Assembly (NCBI GenBank): GCA_963556255.1
Contig: OY744608.1
Span: 13,010,321 to 13,074,320 of the forward strand
Source: Allolobophora icterica
Taxonomy: Eukaryota; Annelida; Clitellata; Crassiclitellata; Lumbricidae
Direction of reading: 5' to 3'
DNA: 64,000 nt
This document shows positions 54,279-64,000 of this stretch, piece after piece. How positions within the stretch are numbered: the stretch's first letter is position 1; each line of letters begins with the position of its first letter. The notes under the pieces were generated by a model that saw only the letters and a list, made by a program, of their open reading frames with translations, ran no database searches and was not told where the DNA came from. The translations under genes and the position numbers were made by a program.

Positions 54279-56800
54279 CTCACTCATTATGCAATATGTA
54301 ACCACGAAAATTGTGCACATCGATGCGAAACGGTCATCATAAGCCAACTAATAATTGTCACAACTGTGGCCTCTTGCAACACAATTGTCCTCTTACAGTG
54401 GCACAACTGTGACAGTTATTGTGGCCTTTTGCAACAGTGGCTGTTGGTGCGACCTGTGGTTTGGGAAAGGGGCTGTTTGCATGCAGGAGCATTGTATGGG
54501 GCAAATGTACCCTCGCTGGGAGAGTGTTGAAGTCAGTGGGGTTTAGTGTGGCTCATAAATTCTTCCCCCAACAATTCGCATCATGTCTGCGTGCTGTAAT
54601 GATCTTGCTGTGACGTCAGACACTTGTGTCTCTGGCCACGTGTAGAACTGTATGCTTTATTTGAGCTGTGTTGTTTGCATGCGAATTGAAGCCAGGTTTT
54701 AAATGACTCTTTTACACACTTACAACATCTAAATCAGAGACGGTATAACTCGTGTTGTTCAGCTGTTTATGTATCCGAGCAGCTTATTATTATTTTCATA
54801 ACAAGCTGCTCGTTTATTTTATGAAAAATATATTTTTGACGAATTAGGTATTTCCCCTTAGTCTGCACCGAAATGAGAAATTTATGTAGCGCCTCGTGAA
54901 CAGGGCTCGATATCGCTGTGTAACTGAAGATTATGTCTATGATAATCTGTGTTGTTTAGCGCATTGTCTGCTGGTGATGCGGTTGCGATAGTTTCTGTAG
55001 CACGTTTGTTCAGTTGAAAACATCTAATGAAAAAAGCACTTGTCAAACACGACTGGAAAGACGTAGCGCATTTTGTGGTCTCCATGGCAACCAATGTGAC
55101 TGAATATGTGTCTGTGTGTGTTTTGGAAAAGAATAGCAAATCCAAGATTATCGTCATAAGCGGTCGCAGCGGATATTATGTTGCTTGCCGCTAGTCATTA
55201 GGCCTACTCTAGACAGCGATGCCAGCGAGCGTCCTGGCTACAGTGGTTTATGATATTTCCAGACATTATTTTTAGGAATTGATGTGCTCTGCATATCAGA
55301 CAATTTATCCATGGCTTTCTGTATATATATCTACCGCAAGGCTTTTGTTCGTAGGCCTATGGATCTAAGCGTAGGTCAACACGTGTCTTTATAGGTCTAT
55401 GCGAATTTTGGGATTAATGGTGGCCTTAATCTGTTTACTTTATGAGGAGTCAAATCTGGAACTGATGATATTCGGTCGTTGCCCTTCGGTTTATTTTGTG
55501 GTCTGCCCCTCCATCCATCCATCTCTCCCTCCCCACAGCCATTTCGAGGCTCAGTTGCCACTCCTCTGCCTCTGCTTTTCCCAACAAAGAAGTTTCTGGA
55601 TTTCGATCTGTGTTTACGTTAGCAGCTGTCGGCCATACTTATACTGTGTGTTCGTGTACTGAGTATCCAACGCCTACTTGTTATTCATGCACATACATAT
55701 GTGTATAATGTACATTTGTTAGTCTGATATATATGCATTTATTTATATGCGTATATGTGTATATATCAAGCATATATGTGTGTGTGTATGTATGTATATA
55801 TAATTTGATATGTTTGGGTTTTGCAGAGGCAGGGAGAAGACTCTTCCAGAGAGCGTGTCTTTCCAGTCTTGTTCTTTGTTCGCTCAGGTTCAGCTGTTCT
55901 TGTTCTCGTATCTTGAAGAACTTTACATCTAGAAAGAACGACTTTCATATCGATTTTTTTTTACCTCAGTCCGTCCATCCGTCCATCCGTCCGTTCGTTT
56001 GCGCATGCGTCTTTCTGTCTATGTCTGCGTAACTCTCTGTGTGTGTGTAGTTCTGTCTACAGTATGTCTTTCTCTCTGGTTGTGTAGCGTTCGGTCTGCC
56101 TATATATATGCGTGCGTTTTAGTCTGTCACGTGTATTCGTTTTTGTAATCATGACACGCCACCTGTCGGCTTATTAAGCGGATCTTTAGGAAAGTGTAGA
56201 TACTAAAGCGCTATATAAATGACGACGTGCAAGCGCTCAATTCCAGACTTATCCTGTGCAGTGATGATGTTAATTGATTGTTTGTTAGGCCGATGCATTG
56301 TTCTCTGTGTATAATCAAGCCTAGATGAGATCGACTGTATTTCGATCATTTTCCTGTCGATACAGATAAGCTTTCGAAGTGCCTTGAATTATTGCTACGA
56401 TGTTACTGTTAATCATTCATGTATGTTAATGTATGATTATATTTTGAATTAATATTAATATTACGTGCTGATATTAATATTCCATGTCATAGAATGCAAT
56501 ACTTAATTCTCATTTATGTGTAGGCTGATTTGATCGTCTGCTGAACTCATTTCCACGAACATCTTGCTCAAAACGTGTGTGGCCTCTTAAACGATGACGA
56601 GATCAATAATCCTGGGTTTCTAATCGGACTCCAATGTTCTGTTTTCTTCGTTCGCTGCAGACAACGTTTTGCCTTTTTTTAGAGGTCGCGATTTTTGGCT
56701 AAATGTTATTACAATGCTCTGTTTGATGCTATTTTCGTACAGAAAAAAGAAAAAATGCCTTATTGTTACTGTTTTTTTTATCGCTTTGTCTATATCTTAG
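54279..56800. other. Region downstream of CBFB without recognised genes
   Basis: May contain CBFB 3-prime UTR at its start. Otherwise TAGGCCTA motifs, pyrimidine-rich stretches and LINE-tail motifs (ATTTATGTAGCGCC near 54880; GCGCTATATAAATGACG near 56210). No coding exon seen. Confidence 0.5.
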
Positions 56801-57031
56801 TCAGGCGCGGCGATCCTTGGGACGGGGATCGACGAGGGCAAGACTCTCACCTTTAAGGCTTTAACAGTGGGAACACAGTATAGGCCTACAGTCCCCGAAA
56901 TTTGAAGAAAACACATCAAAAAGGTCAAAATTGTTTTACTCGAATATTTTTTGACCAGATCAGTTTAAAACTTTTTTTACCAGATCAATTCAAAAGTCCC
57001 CCCCACCTGTCAAAGAAGATCGCCGCCTCTG
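56801..57031. mobile_element. hAT-like MITE (CAGAGGCGGC family), copy 2, inverted
   Basis: Ends GATCGCCGCCTCTG; the other terminus reads TCAGGCGCGGCGATCC. Internal TTGACCAGATCAGTTTAAAA and TGAAGAAAACACATCAAAAA are the inverse of copy 1. Flanks TATCTTAG and TTTCTTAG match at 7 of 8 positions. Confidence 0.85.
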
Positions 57032-57278
57032 TTTCTTAGCATGCAGCAGCGCAACTGTGGACCTGGTTAGTTTAGGGCTTACTGGCAGTCGTTTGTGGGT
57101 CTCTAATATGAACTCCTTAGCAACGTGAAACCGATGTTGAAGTTAGGCATATAATATGGTTCACAAGATAGGCCCAGTATACGTGTAGGCCTAAATCAGT
57201 CACCATAATGTGGTCATTGATAAGACCTTTTATACGCCAATAAATATGGCGCTCGATCGACTAACACTGTGACTGTTA

Positions 57279-57730
57279 GGGGCCGTCCACATATTACGTA
57301 CGCAATGAGGGGGTGAGGGTAGATTTAGGAGATTTTGCGTACGGGTGCGAACAGGGTGGAGGGGGGACAAAGGTGTACGTACGCAAAATAAATTTCTAAT
57401 TATGACGTCCACATTAGCCTATTTATAAGATCGTCCGATGGCATTTTATTACATTATATAAAAGCCATGTGCAGTTATTCTGTGCTGTGAACGAGACACC
57501 TATAATTTGTCTATATTGGCGCTCACTCATCCTTCAATCTGGCCTAAAGTGCACACAGTCTGCAGCTGTCGAGACACTTTCTGCAGCACTTTCTGCAGCT
57601 GGTCTTCGGGGGGGGGGGCGTCAAGTGTACGGACGCAGGGGGGGCGGTGTGGAAGAAAGTACGCTTGCGAACAGAGGGGGAGGGGTCCAATTTTCCCGGA
57701 TTTTTGCGTACGTAATATATGGATGGCCCC
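57279..57730. mobile_element. MITE with GGGGCCGTCCACATATTACG termini
   Basis: The two 27-bp ends (from 57279 and to 57730) are inverted copies with two mismatches, both containing ATTACGTACGCAA. Flanked by TTA at 57276-57278 and 57731-57733. The inside has G-rich runs, several further CGTACG palindromes and a duplicated TTTCTGCAGCACTTTCTGCAG block. 452 bp; no coding capacity. Confidence 0.88.
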
Positions 57731-58254
57731 TTAACTGTGCCTCGCATCATACACTCCCACCACAGCCCTTGCGAAAACACAGAAGTGTTGGGTGCACTTA
57801 ACATCCCTGGCGCCGTTGGTATTTATTTCACGACCCCGGAGGAATTGTGGGATGGCTTGGCACAAATGGCATGGCATTCGATGCATGGACAGCATTGGTC
57901 ACCCCTCCAGGTATGGACGCCCACAGAAATTTGTGCACGATGGGGCAAACTTGAAAGTTGGAACACAACATCGCATTATTATATTATTATCACGAATTTA
58001 TTAAGCGCCATTATATATATATATTTATGACGAAACATCAATCGATGGCGCTGAGCAATAGTGAGTGAATTACTTGGTCAAGGTCTCTACACAGTGGCCA
58101 TTTCAGAGGAGGCTCGCACCTGTACGCTCTAACCAATCGGCTACCTTGTCCCGCAATCGGCTAACGTGCCCAACCATGCAGCCTGGGTGTATGGACAGTA
58201 TGGACCAAAAAATCAATATGTCATTTCCGGGAGGGGACAAGTACACGCCTTGCA

Positions 58255-58775
58255 TAGGTGTGAATGTGCCCTTGTCTATGTGTGAGTGTGCCCTTGCTTT
58301 AGTTTGAGTGTGCCCTTGCCTATGTGTGAGTGTGTTCGTGCCTGTGTGAGCGTGCTCTTGCCTATGTGTGAGTGTGCCCTTGCTTAAGTGTGAGTGTGCC
58401 CTTGTCTATGTGTGAGTGTGCCCTTGCTTAAGTGTGAGTGTGCCCTTGCTTAAGTGTGAGTGTGCCCTTGTCTATGTGTGAGTGTGCCCTTGCCTAAGTG
58501 TGAGTGTGCCCTTGCTTAAGTGTGAGTGTGCCCTTGTCTATGTGTGAGTGTGCCCTTGCTTAAGTGTGAGTGTGCCCTTGTCTATGTGTGAGTGTGCCCT
58601 TGCTTAAGTGTGAGTGTGCCCTTGTCTATGTGTGAGTGTGCCCTTGCTTAAGTGTGAGTGTGCCCTTGTCTATGTGTGAGTGTGCCCTTGCTTAAGTGTG
58701 AGTGTGCCCTTGTCTATGTGTGAGTGTGCCCTTGCTTAAGTTTGAGTGTGCTCTTGCCTATGCGTGAGTGTGCAT
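58255..58775 (+). repeat. 22-bp minisatellite, about 23 copies
   Basis: Two variants of the unit, CTTGCTTAAGTGTGAGTGTG.. and CTTGTCTATGTGTGAGTGTG.., alternate regularly over the second half, making a 44-bp higher-order unit. Confidence 0.95.
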
Positions 58776-58934
58776 CCAAATACTGTCCTCGCAGCAGCTT
58801 AATTAACTGATGTGCTTCCAGCGTCGTGTCCACATAGCCAAGCCAGGCTGACAGGCTGTACCACACGAACATAGACCTTCATTATAGTTCATCGCTATAC
58901 AGAATGGGACGTATACGCTTGAATTGTCTGGCCA

Positions 58935-59200
58935 GTGGTAGTCAAGTGGTTAGCGAACGGATTGTAAACTGTGAGAGGTTCAAATCCCCAGCCAGGACGG
59001 GAAAACGTTTCTGCTCCAGTTGCGCCCCTTGCCGAACCGGGCTATAAAATGACCGTACACTGCCAGTGGGAAGATCAGACGGCAAGGGCTAAGACTGGTC
59101 ACCCCCTCATTTAGCCTACCCTTGACTGCCTCTCGATGTTAGGTAATTAAATGTTTGCTTTTACCAAGACTATCTTTCGCTCTAACCTGGCAACTCTCCC
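58935..59200 (+). mobile_element. tRNA-derived SINE (Tyr-like head)
   Basis: Head AGTCAAGTGGTTAGCGAACG, GATTGTAAACTG (anticodon-like) and GAGGTTCAAATCCCC (B box). The body includes GGGCTATAAAATGACCGTAC, shared with the SINE at 27583. Confidence 0.75.
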
Positions 59201-59320
59201 AGTCGTCTGTGGTTCTTGTGGTTTCCTCTACACTTCGTCATTAGACGTTGTCAAACTTACAATTGTGTTGTTGTTCCTCTGCTTCTGGTAAATGACCATA
59301 TACCGGCGTTATATATACTC

Positions 59321-59690
<370 letters not shown>

Positions 59691-60113
59691 ACTTGTCCAA
59701 AATATGGGGGGCATTTGGTTATTCATTCTACACTTGTTGCATTGGATGTACGTGCCCCGGCTCCCCCCCCCCAGAGTCTACGCCTATGGCCGCCCACGAG
59801 CTTATAATGTATAATTATGTCTAACCCTTTAACGCTGACCATGCCTAGTGTGCGCTTGATAAGCCTATAGAAAAGCTCCTCTGTTGGACAATTGATGGAG
59901 ATCATGCAACGTGTGTGTCTTCCATGGAATCAGAGTACGAACTGAATCAGCTGAACCGTGACCTAACAGGGTCTCAAGTAATGGCGAACGCAGTTTGTGT
60001 GACTTTCTCAGAATTAAGAAGCGATAAGTCGTCTCATAGTAGGCCTAGTAAACTACCTCGATTTTATATCGGCATATATGTTTGTGTGCGTGTGTGTACA
60101 GTAGGCCTATGTC

Positions 60114-60399
60114 CAGGGCTGTAGTGGTAAAATTTGAGGTGAGTATACGCTACCGGTGACCAGCGGCGTACAAAAAAATTTGAAGACCTTTTTTAAGGAA
60201 AAATTTCAGACTTTTCACCAATTCTCAGAAAATTTTCAGACTTTTTACGATTTTGTCTCTGAAAAGGTTGATGACCTTTTTTTTTTTTTTTTAGTCATTC
60301 GCCCTAAAAACCTTTAAAAACTTATCTTTTTGGAAAAATTTTCGTTCCCAGAGGTAAGTATACGCTGTATACCCGCGTATACGCTCGACTACAGCCCTG
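60114..60399. mobile_element. hAT-like foldback MITE (CAGGGCTGTAGT family), copy 2
   Basis: Starts CAGGGCTGTAGTGGTAAAAT and ends CGACTACAGCCCTG with GTATACGC blocks near both ends. Exact 8-bp target duplication CCTATGTC at 60106-60113 and 60400-60407. The internal part, rich in TTTTCAGACTTTT, is longer than in copy 1. Confidence 0.93.
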
Positions 60400-60533
60400 C
60401 CTATGTCTATGTTCCTTGTACAAGGTTTTGGACATAAATTCACATAATGCAATTGTAATGTTGTAGCCCTAATTGTAATTGAAAACTTAATATAGCGCCA
60501 CTTCAAGGGCATATTTTGATCAGAGACTCTGTA

Positions 60534-61769
60534 TACCGGGTGGCCCATTAAAAACGTTCCCAAACTTTGTTAACCTGGCAATTAAACAATTTTAAAGTAA
60601 ATTGAATCATAGTACAACAAACTAATCATAATTCATATTTGTACAACACATCCAAAATTTAGCGCAAAATACTCAACAATTTGAGAGGAATTGGTGTTAG
60701 AACTGTATGACCCATGGTCACAATTTTGCACAGTTGTTTTATAATGACGTTTTATGCGAACAAATGTTTAATTGATCCTCCGCCTTCTCTTGTAACGACC
60801 CTTAAACGCTGTTTCCACTGTCCTATTGACTTCTGCATTTGTGTGTCGTCTAATAGAGACCATTTTGCATCGAAACTCCAGCAGATACCATTAATTTTTT
60901 TAGAAAAACGACTAGTCTCATGATACAGTCTTTCTGGCGCAGTTGAAGACTTTCGTTCATTGCTAGAGCCGTAAACGCGGCTATTCTGTCTGTTAAGAGG
61001 TATTTCCAGTGTGAAATCCTTTTCATCTGTAAAGACTATGTTCTTAATATCAGATCTTGAAAATCGAGTATACAGCGCACGAAATCTAACATTGCGTTTC
61101 TTTTTAACGTCAGTTGTCAATCTCGTTGTTGGCATTCGTTTGTATGCCTTCAACTGTTTCTTAGAAAGAATTCTTTGTACTGAGCTACATGAAATGTTCA
61201 GAGTGCTGGCCATTTTGCGTTTAGATTGATGTGTGCCAGGTGCATTTTCCTGCGATTGACACAACTGCTCTACACTCTCAGCATTTTCAACAGTCGTTGC
61301 AGTTGTTGGACGACCACTTCCAGGCTTGCGAGCAACGCTACCAGTTTTAATAAGCTTATTAATGACTCGGTTTATGCTTTGTCTTGACCAGTTTTTACGC
61401 GGATATTCCTGAACGATTCGCTTGCCTCGCCAACCCTTCTCCTCAAATGATATCTTAATAACAGCGAGATCATCATTTGAAAACACCATGTTTTTAATGT
61501 TTACTACTTCGAGGACTAGTTTAATCAAGATTCTCTCGTTACTTCGCGGCGAAATAAATGACGTAGTTTTGTGCAAAATTTGTAAACAGGTATGACGTCA
61601 TAACCTTGCCGCAGGGTGTGACATAATAAACGTACTCTCTTGAAATGTGACATTTGTGCACAGAAATAATTGCTTAACATTTTGGTATAAATTAAAATTT
61701 GATATCTCTGAAATTAGATCTTTGCCAGGTTAACAAAGTTTGGGAACGTTTTTAATGGGCCACCCGGTA
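60534..61769 (-). mobile_element. Tc1/mariner-type element, internally deleted, perfect 47-bp TIRs
   Basis: Both ends start TACCGGGTGGCCCATTAAAA and are identical over 47 bp (60534-60580, 61723-61769). TA dinucleotides at 60532-60533 and 61770-61771 are the target duplication. It carries a minus-strand transposase gene lacking its central catalytic part. Length 1236 bp. Confidence 0.96.
60752..61576 (-). pseudogene. Mariner-type transposase, truncated
   Basis: 274 codons. The N-terminus has two helix-turn-helix segments (residues about 35-75 and 115-145) joined by a GSGRP linker (86-90). The first catalytic Asp is in VFTDEKDFTLE (Asp184), followed by NRQNSRVYG. A frameshift in a run of seven T at 60895-60901 moves MVSAGVSMQNG into another frame. 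The C-terminus (SIGQWKQRLRVV ... GGGSIKHLF) follows at once, so the region with the second and third catalytic residues (usually QQDGAPAH onward) is deleted. It cannot be active, but might still be moved by a related intact transposase because the ends are perfect. Confidence 0.9.
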
Positions 61770-62473
61770 TATATGACGTTATAAGCTCAATTGTGTGCAA
61801 TGTAATAGACTAGGCTACAACGTAAAATATTATGTTGAAGTGTGGACCTAGTATAAAAGTGTACAGTCACAATGCTTATATTACTATATGCACATCTCAT
61901 TAATTATATGTATATATCTATGTATATTTAGTATTTACATATATTGTGCAGTGTAGAATTGTCGGTTGTGAAGCGGGTGACTGTTAGTCTGACATACTTA
62001 CGTTAGTGGCAGGGAATTATTCTTGATAGTTCTCTTCTTGTAAATGCTGAAAGTTCACAGCTTTCGCCAGGTGGCGCAACTACTTGTCCTTTGCACAAAA
62101 TTTATGTCAACAATCTTGTGTCTTGCGTGTCATTGTCTATTATTGGTTTTGGTTTAAAATGTAATTGTAAATGTACAAGATTTCTGTAACGATCTCTAGC
62201 ATCGAACATGCGAATTTATCGTGTGAGAGTCGTTTAAATTGGTGTCATGCCGAAAACTCGTCCGAACTGTCACCAAGCATCACCATATCACTACAATCAC
62301 CTCTGTTGAAGAGTGCGCGGGGATCGCGGTCCGGCTCCAGATGGTAACTGATTTCAGAGATTTACTAGCACGGCCCGTATAGTAAGCTACTGTACGGGTA
62401 GCGTGTTTCCGATTCCCACTCTTGTACAAGGATTCATTAATATTCATAAACCTCAGTCGCAAACCATCTAGTA

Positions 62474-63380
62474 CAGTGGTTCTTAACCTTTTCAAGGGAG
62501 CCGAACCCCAAGAAAAATCCATGACCACTCACCGAACCCCTCAAGTTTTAACAATAACGTTTTAACTAATGGGAACAAAAGGAAATAAAAAATTGTACCA
62601 AAATGCGATACAATAAAATTATTAATATATTCAATACAATACATGAACTACTAACAGTTAACTAACCGTACCAACACTACCAATGGCATCTTAATGTGTC
62701 CTTTGTTGTTGCCGTTTGGAAACAATGTGAGAAATGCGTGGCTCTGTTTTGGAAAGACTCACTCTCATGTCATTTTCGCAATCAAGCCTGCTCCTTTTCT
62801 TGGATTTAATCTCCACCAGTTTTGAGAATCCTTGCTCACAGAAATATGATGTGACAAACGGTGTGAGGATTTCAAGGGCAGCTTTAGCAATGCGAGGATA
62901 TCCTTCCATTTGGCGGCACCAAAATCTTGAGAGTGTTGTTGTACCAAAGAACAATTGTTGAATGTGGCTCTGCTGAAGTTCGATAAGATCATCCAGGTAT
63001 GGATCATTAACATTTGCTGTTGCAATATCGAAGCTGAAAGGCTGCCGCATCCATGCTGGATATTGCTGGATATCTTTGTCAGGGAAGTAACCGTCAAATG
63101 ACTTTCCCAGCTCCTCCAGGTGCGTTGCAATCAATTGCTTCAACTCCTCTGGTACAGCAGTATCTCCAACTTTAGACTCATTGTCACTCACACACTCATC
63201 TAGCAGAGGAAAGTTAGCGAAGTTGTTGTTCTCTGTTCGACACTTCCACAATGGTAACCTCTTTTTCACTCACACTCACTGACCCTGAATATGTATATAT
63301 TTCAGAGGACCTCTGCCGAACCTCTGGCACTGGCTCACCGAACCCCAGGGGTTCGGTCGAACACTGGTTAAGAAACACTG
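62474..63380 (-). mobile_element. hAT element (ZBED/SCAND3-like), internally deleted
   Basis: Ends CAGTGGTTCTTAACC and, inverted, CAGTGTTTCTTAACC; both also have CCGAACCCC further in. Exact 8-bp target duplication ATCTAGTA at 62466-62473 and 63381-63388. 907 bp, against about 3 kb expected for an autonomous element. Confidence 0.96.
62691..63269 (-). pseudogene. hAT transposase C-terminus (hATC dimerisation region)
   Basis: 192 codons, open. Contains WMRQPFSFDIATANV, FWCRQMEGYPRIAKAALEIL, FVTSYFCEQGFSKLVEIKSK and RSRLDCENDMRVSLSKTEPR, the hallmark C-terminal block shared by ZBED5, SCAND3 and FAM200-like hAT transposases. The BED finger and catalytic part are missing. The intact frame suggests a fairly recent deletion. 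Confidence 0.9.
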
Positions 63381-63388
63381 ATCTAGTA

Positions 63389-64000
63389 CTTTAGAGATGC
63401 AAGCCGTTCAAATGTCCGAAGTTGTTAACGCAGAGGAATTCAGACCTCGAAGAATTCAGAGCTCCCACCAGGGCTTCTAAGCCCTTTTAAAATAAAATGT
63501 TACATATTGTATTGTAGTTATTTCACAGTTATTTCGTCATAGCGTAACCCATAGATTCCTTGATTTATAACCTAGAGGACGCCCAATGTAGGCTAAAATG
63601 ACGTAACCATTCAAGGGTTTACATCTATAAATAATATGTCGTTTATGGCTTGTTTTGTTTTGGCGGACTTTTTGTAAAATAAGTACTAATTAAAAACATG
63701 GTTCAACTTTTGGTTAAATTGTGAGTTAAAGGTTATTTTGTTAAAGTTACGCGTTAATGTAGCCAACTATTAATGAAAAAAAAATACTAATGAACCGATA
63801 GCCAAAATGCGGCAAGTTCTCAGTTCCTCTGCCAATACCGCCACGCACTCCTCGTCATCATTCTGCCTCAGGCTCCTATAGTTCTCACCCCACAGGTTTC
63901 CACTCCAAACTGTGCTCACCTCTTTAAGAATTCCTAATCCATCCGATCCTCCGCCTTCCAAGCTTTCTCGTCCTCAACGAAACCCGCCTTAGTAGCTGCT
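63389..64000. other. Right edge, no confident gene
   Basis: A minus-strand ORF at 63770-63961 (LKEVSTVWSGNLWGENYRSL ...) has non-repetitive composition but is not recognised; it could be an exon or transposon piece continuing past the window. Confidence 0.3.

Noticed and set aside
58935..59010. tRNA-Tyr or tRNA-Thr gene
   Set aside because: No acceptor stem pairing is evident and a SINE body follows.

Overview
This is a window from a metazoan nuclear genome, AT-rich, with long introns, dense microsatellites and many transposon remnants. There are no bacterial operons, CRISPR arrays or phage genes. The style (large introns, frequent TAGGCCTA motifs, tRNA-derived SINEs, LINE tails ending in GCGCTATATAAAT plus GAAT repeats) suggests a marine invertebrate, perhaps a non-vertebrate deuterostome such as an echinoderm or hemichordate; the species assignment is inference.

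Two conserved genes dominate and are arranged head to head. On the minus strand, eight coding exons (20610 down to 579) encode the N-terminal half of PHAF1 (C16orf70 / MYTHO, UPF0183 family), an autophagy factor; the rest of the gene lies beyond the left edge. On the plus strand, five coding exons (22149 to 54038) encode a complete 203-residue CBFB, the beta subunit of the RUNX transcription factors. All splice junctions keep frame. The 1.5 kb between the two start codons is the candidate divergent promoter. The two genes are also neighbours on human chromosome 16q22, so this looks like conserved microsynteny.

CBFB intron 2 is 30 kb long. It holds a purine-rich minisatellite (23.8-25.9 kb), many microsatellites, a large inverted-repeat (foldback-like) element with an amplified 156-bp satellite in one arm (36.3-42.1 kb), a nested same-strand gene related to a tyrosine-recombinase-like / SANT-like metazoan family with a 17-residue tandem repeat and a one-base frame break (43.1-46.0 kb), a SINE (47.4 kb) and a decayed DNA transposon inserted into a TA microsatellite (48.1-50.0 kb).

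Downstream of CBFB (54-64 kb) is a transposon-rich stretch: several MITEs with clear terminal repeats and target duplications, a 22-bp minisatellite, a tRNA-derived SINE, an internally deleted mariner-type element with perfect terminal repeats, and an internally deleted hAT element with an exact 8-bp target duplication. PHAF1 introns carry LINE 3-prime fragments, dispersed repeats and a 200-base assembly gap. No wholly new system stands out; the most interesting items are the gene pair, the nested gene and the foldback/satellite element.
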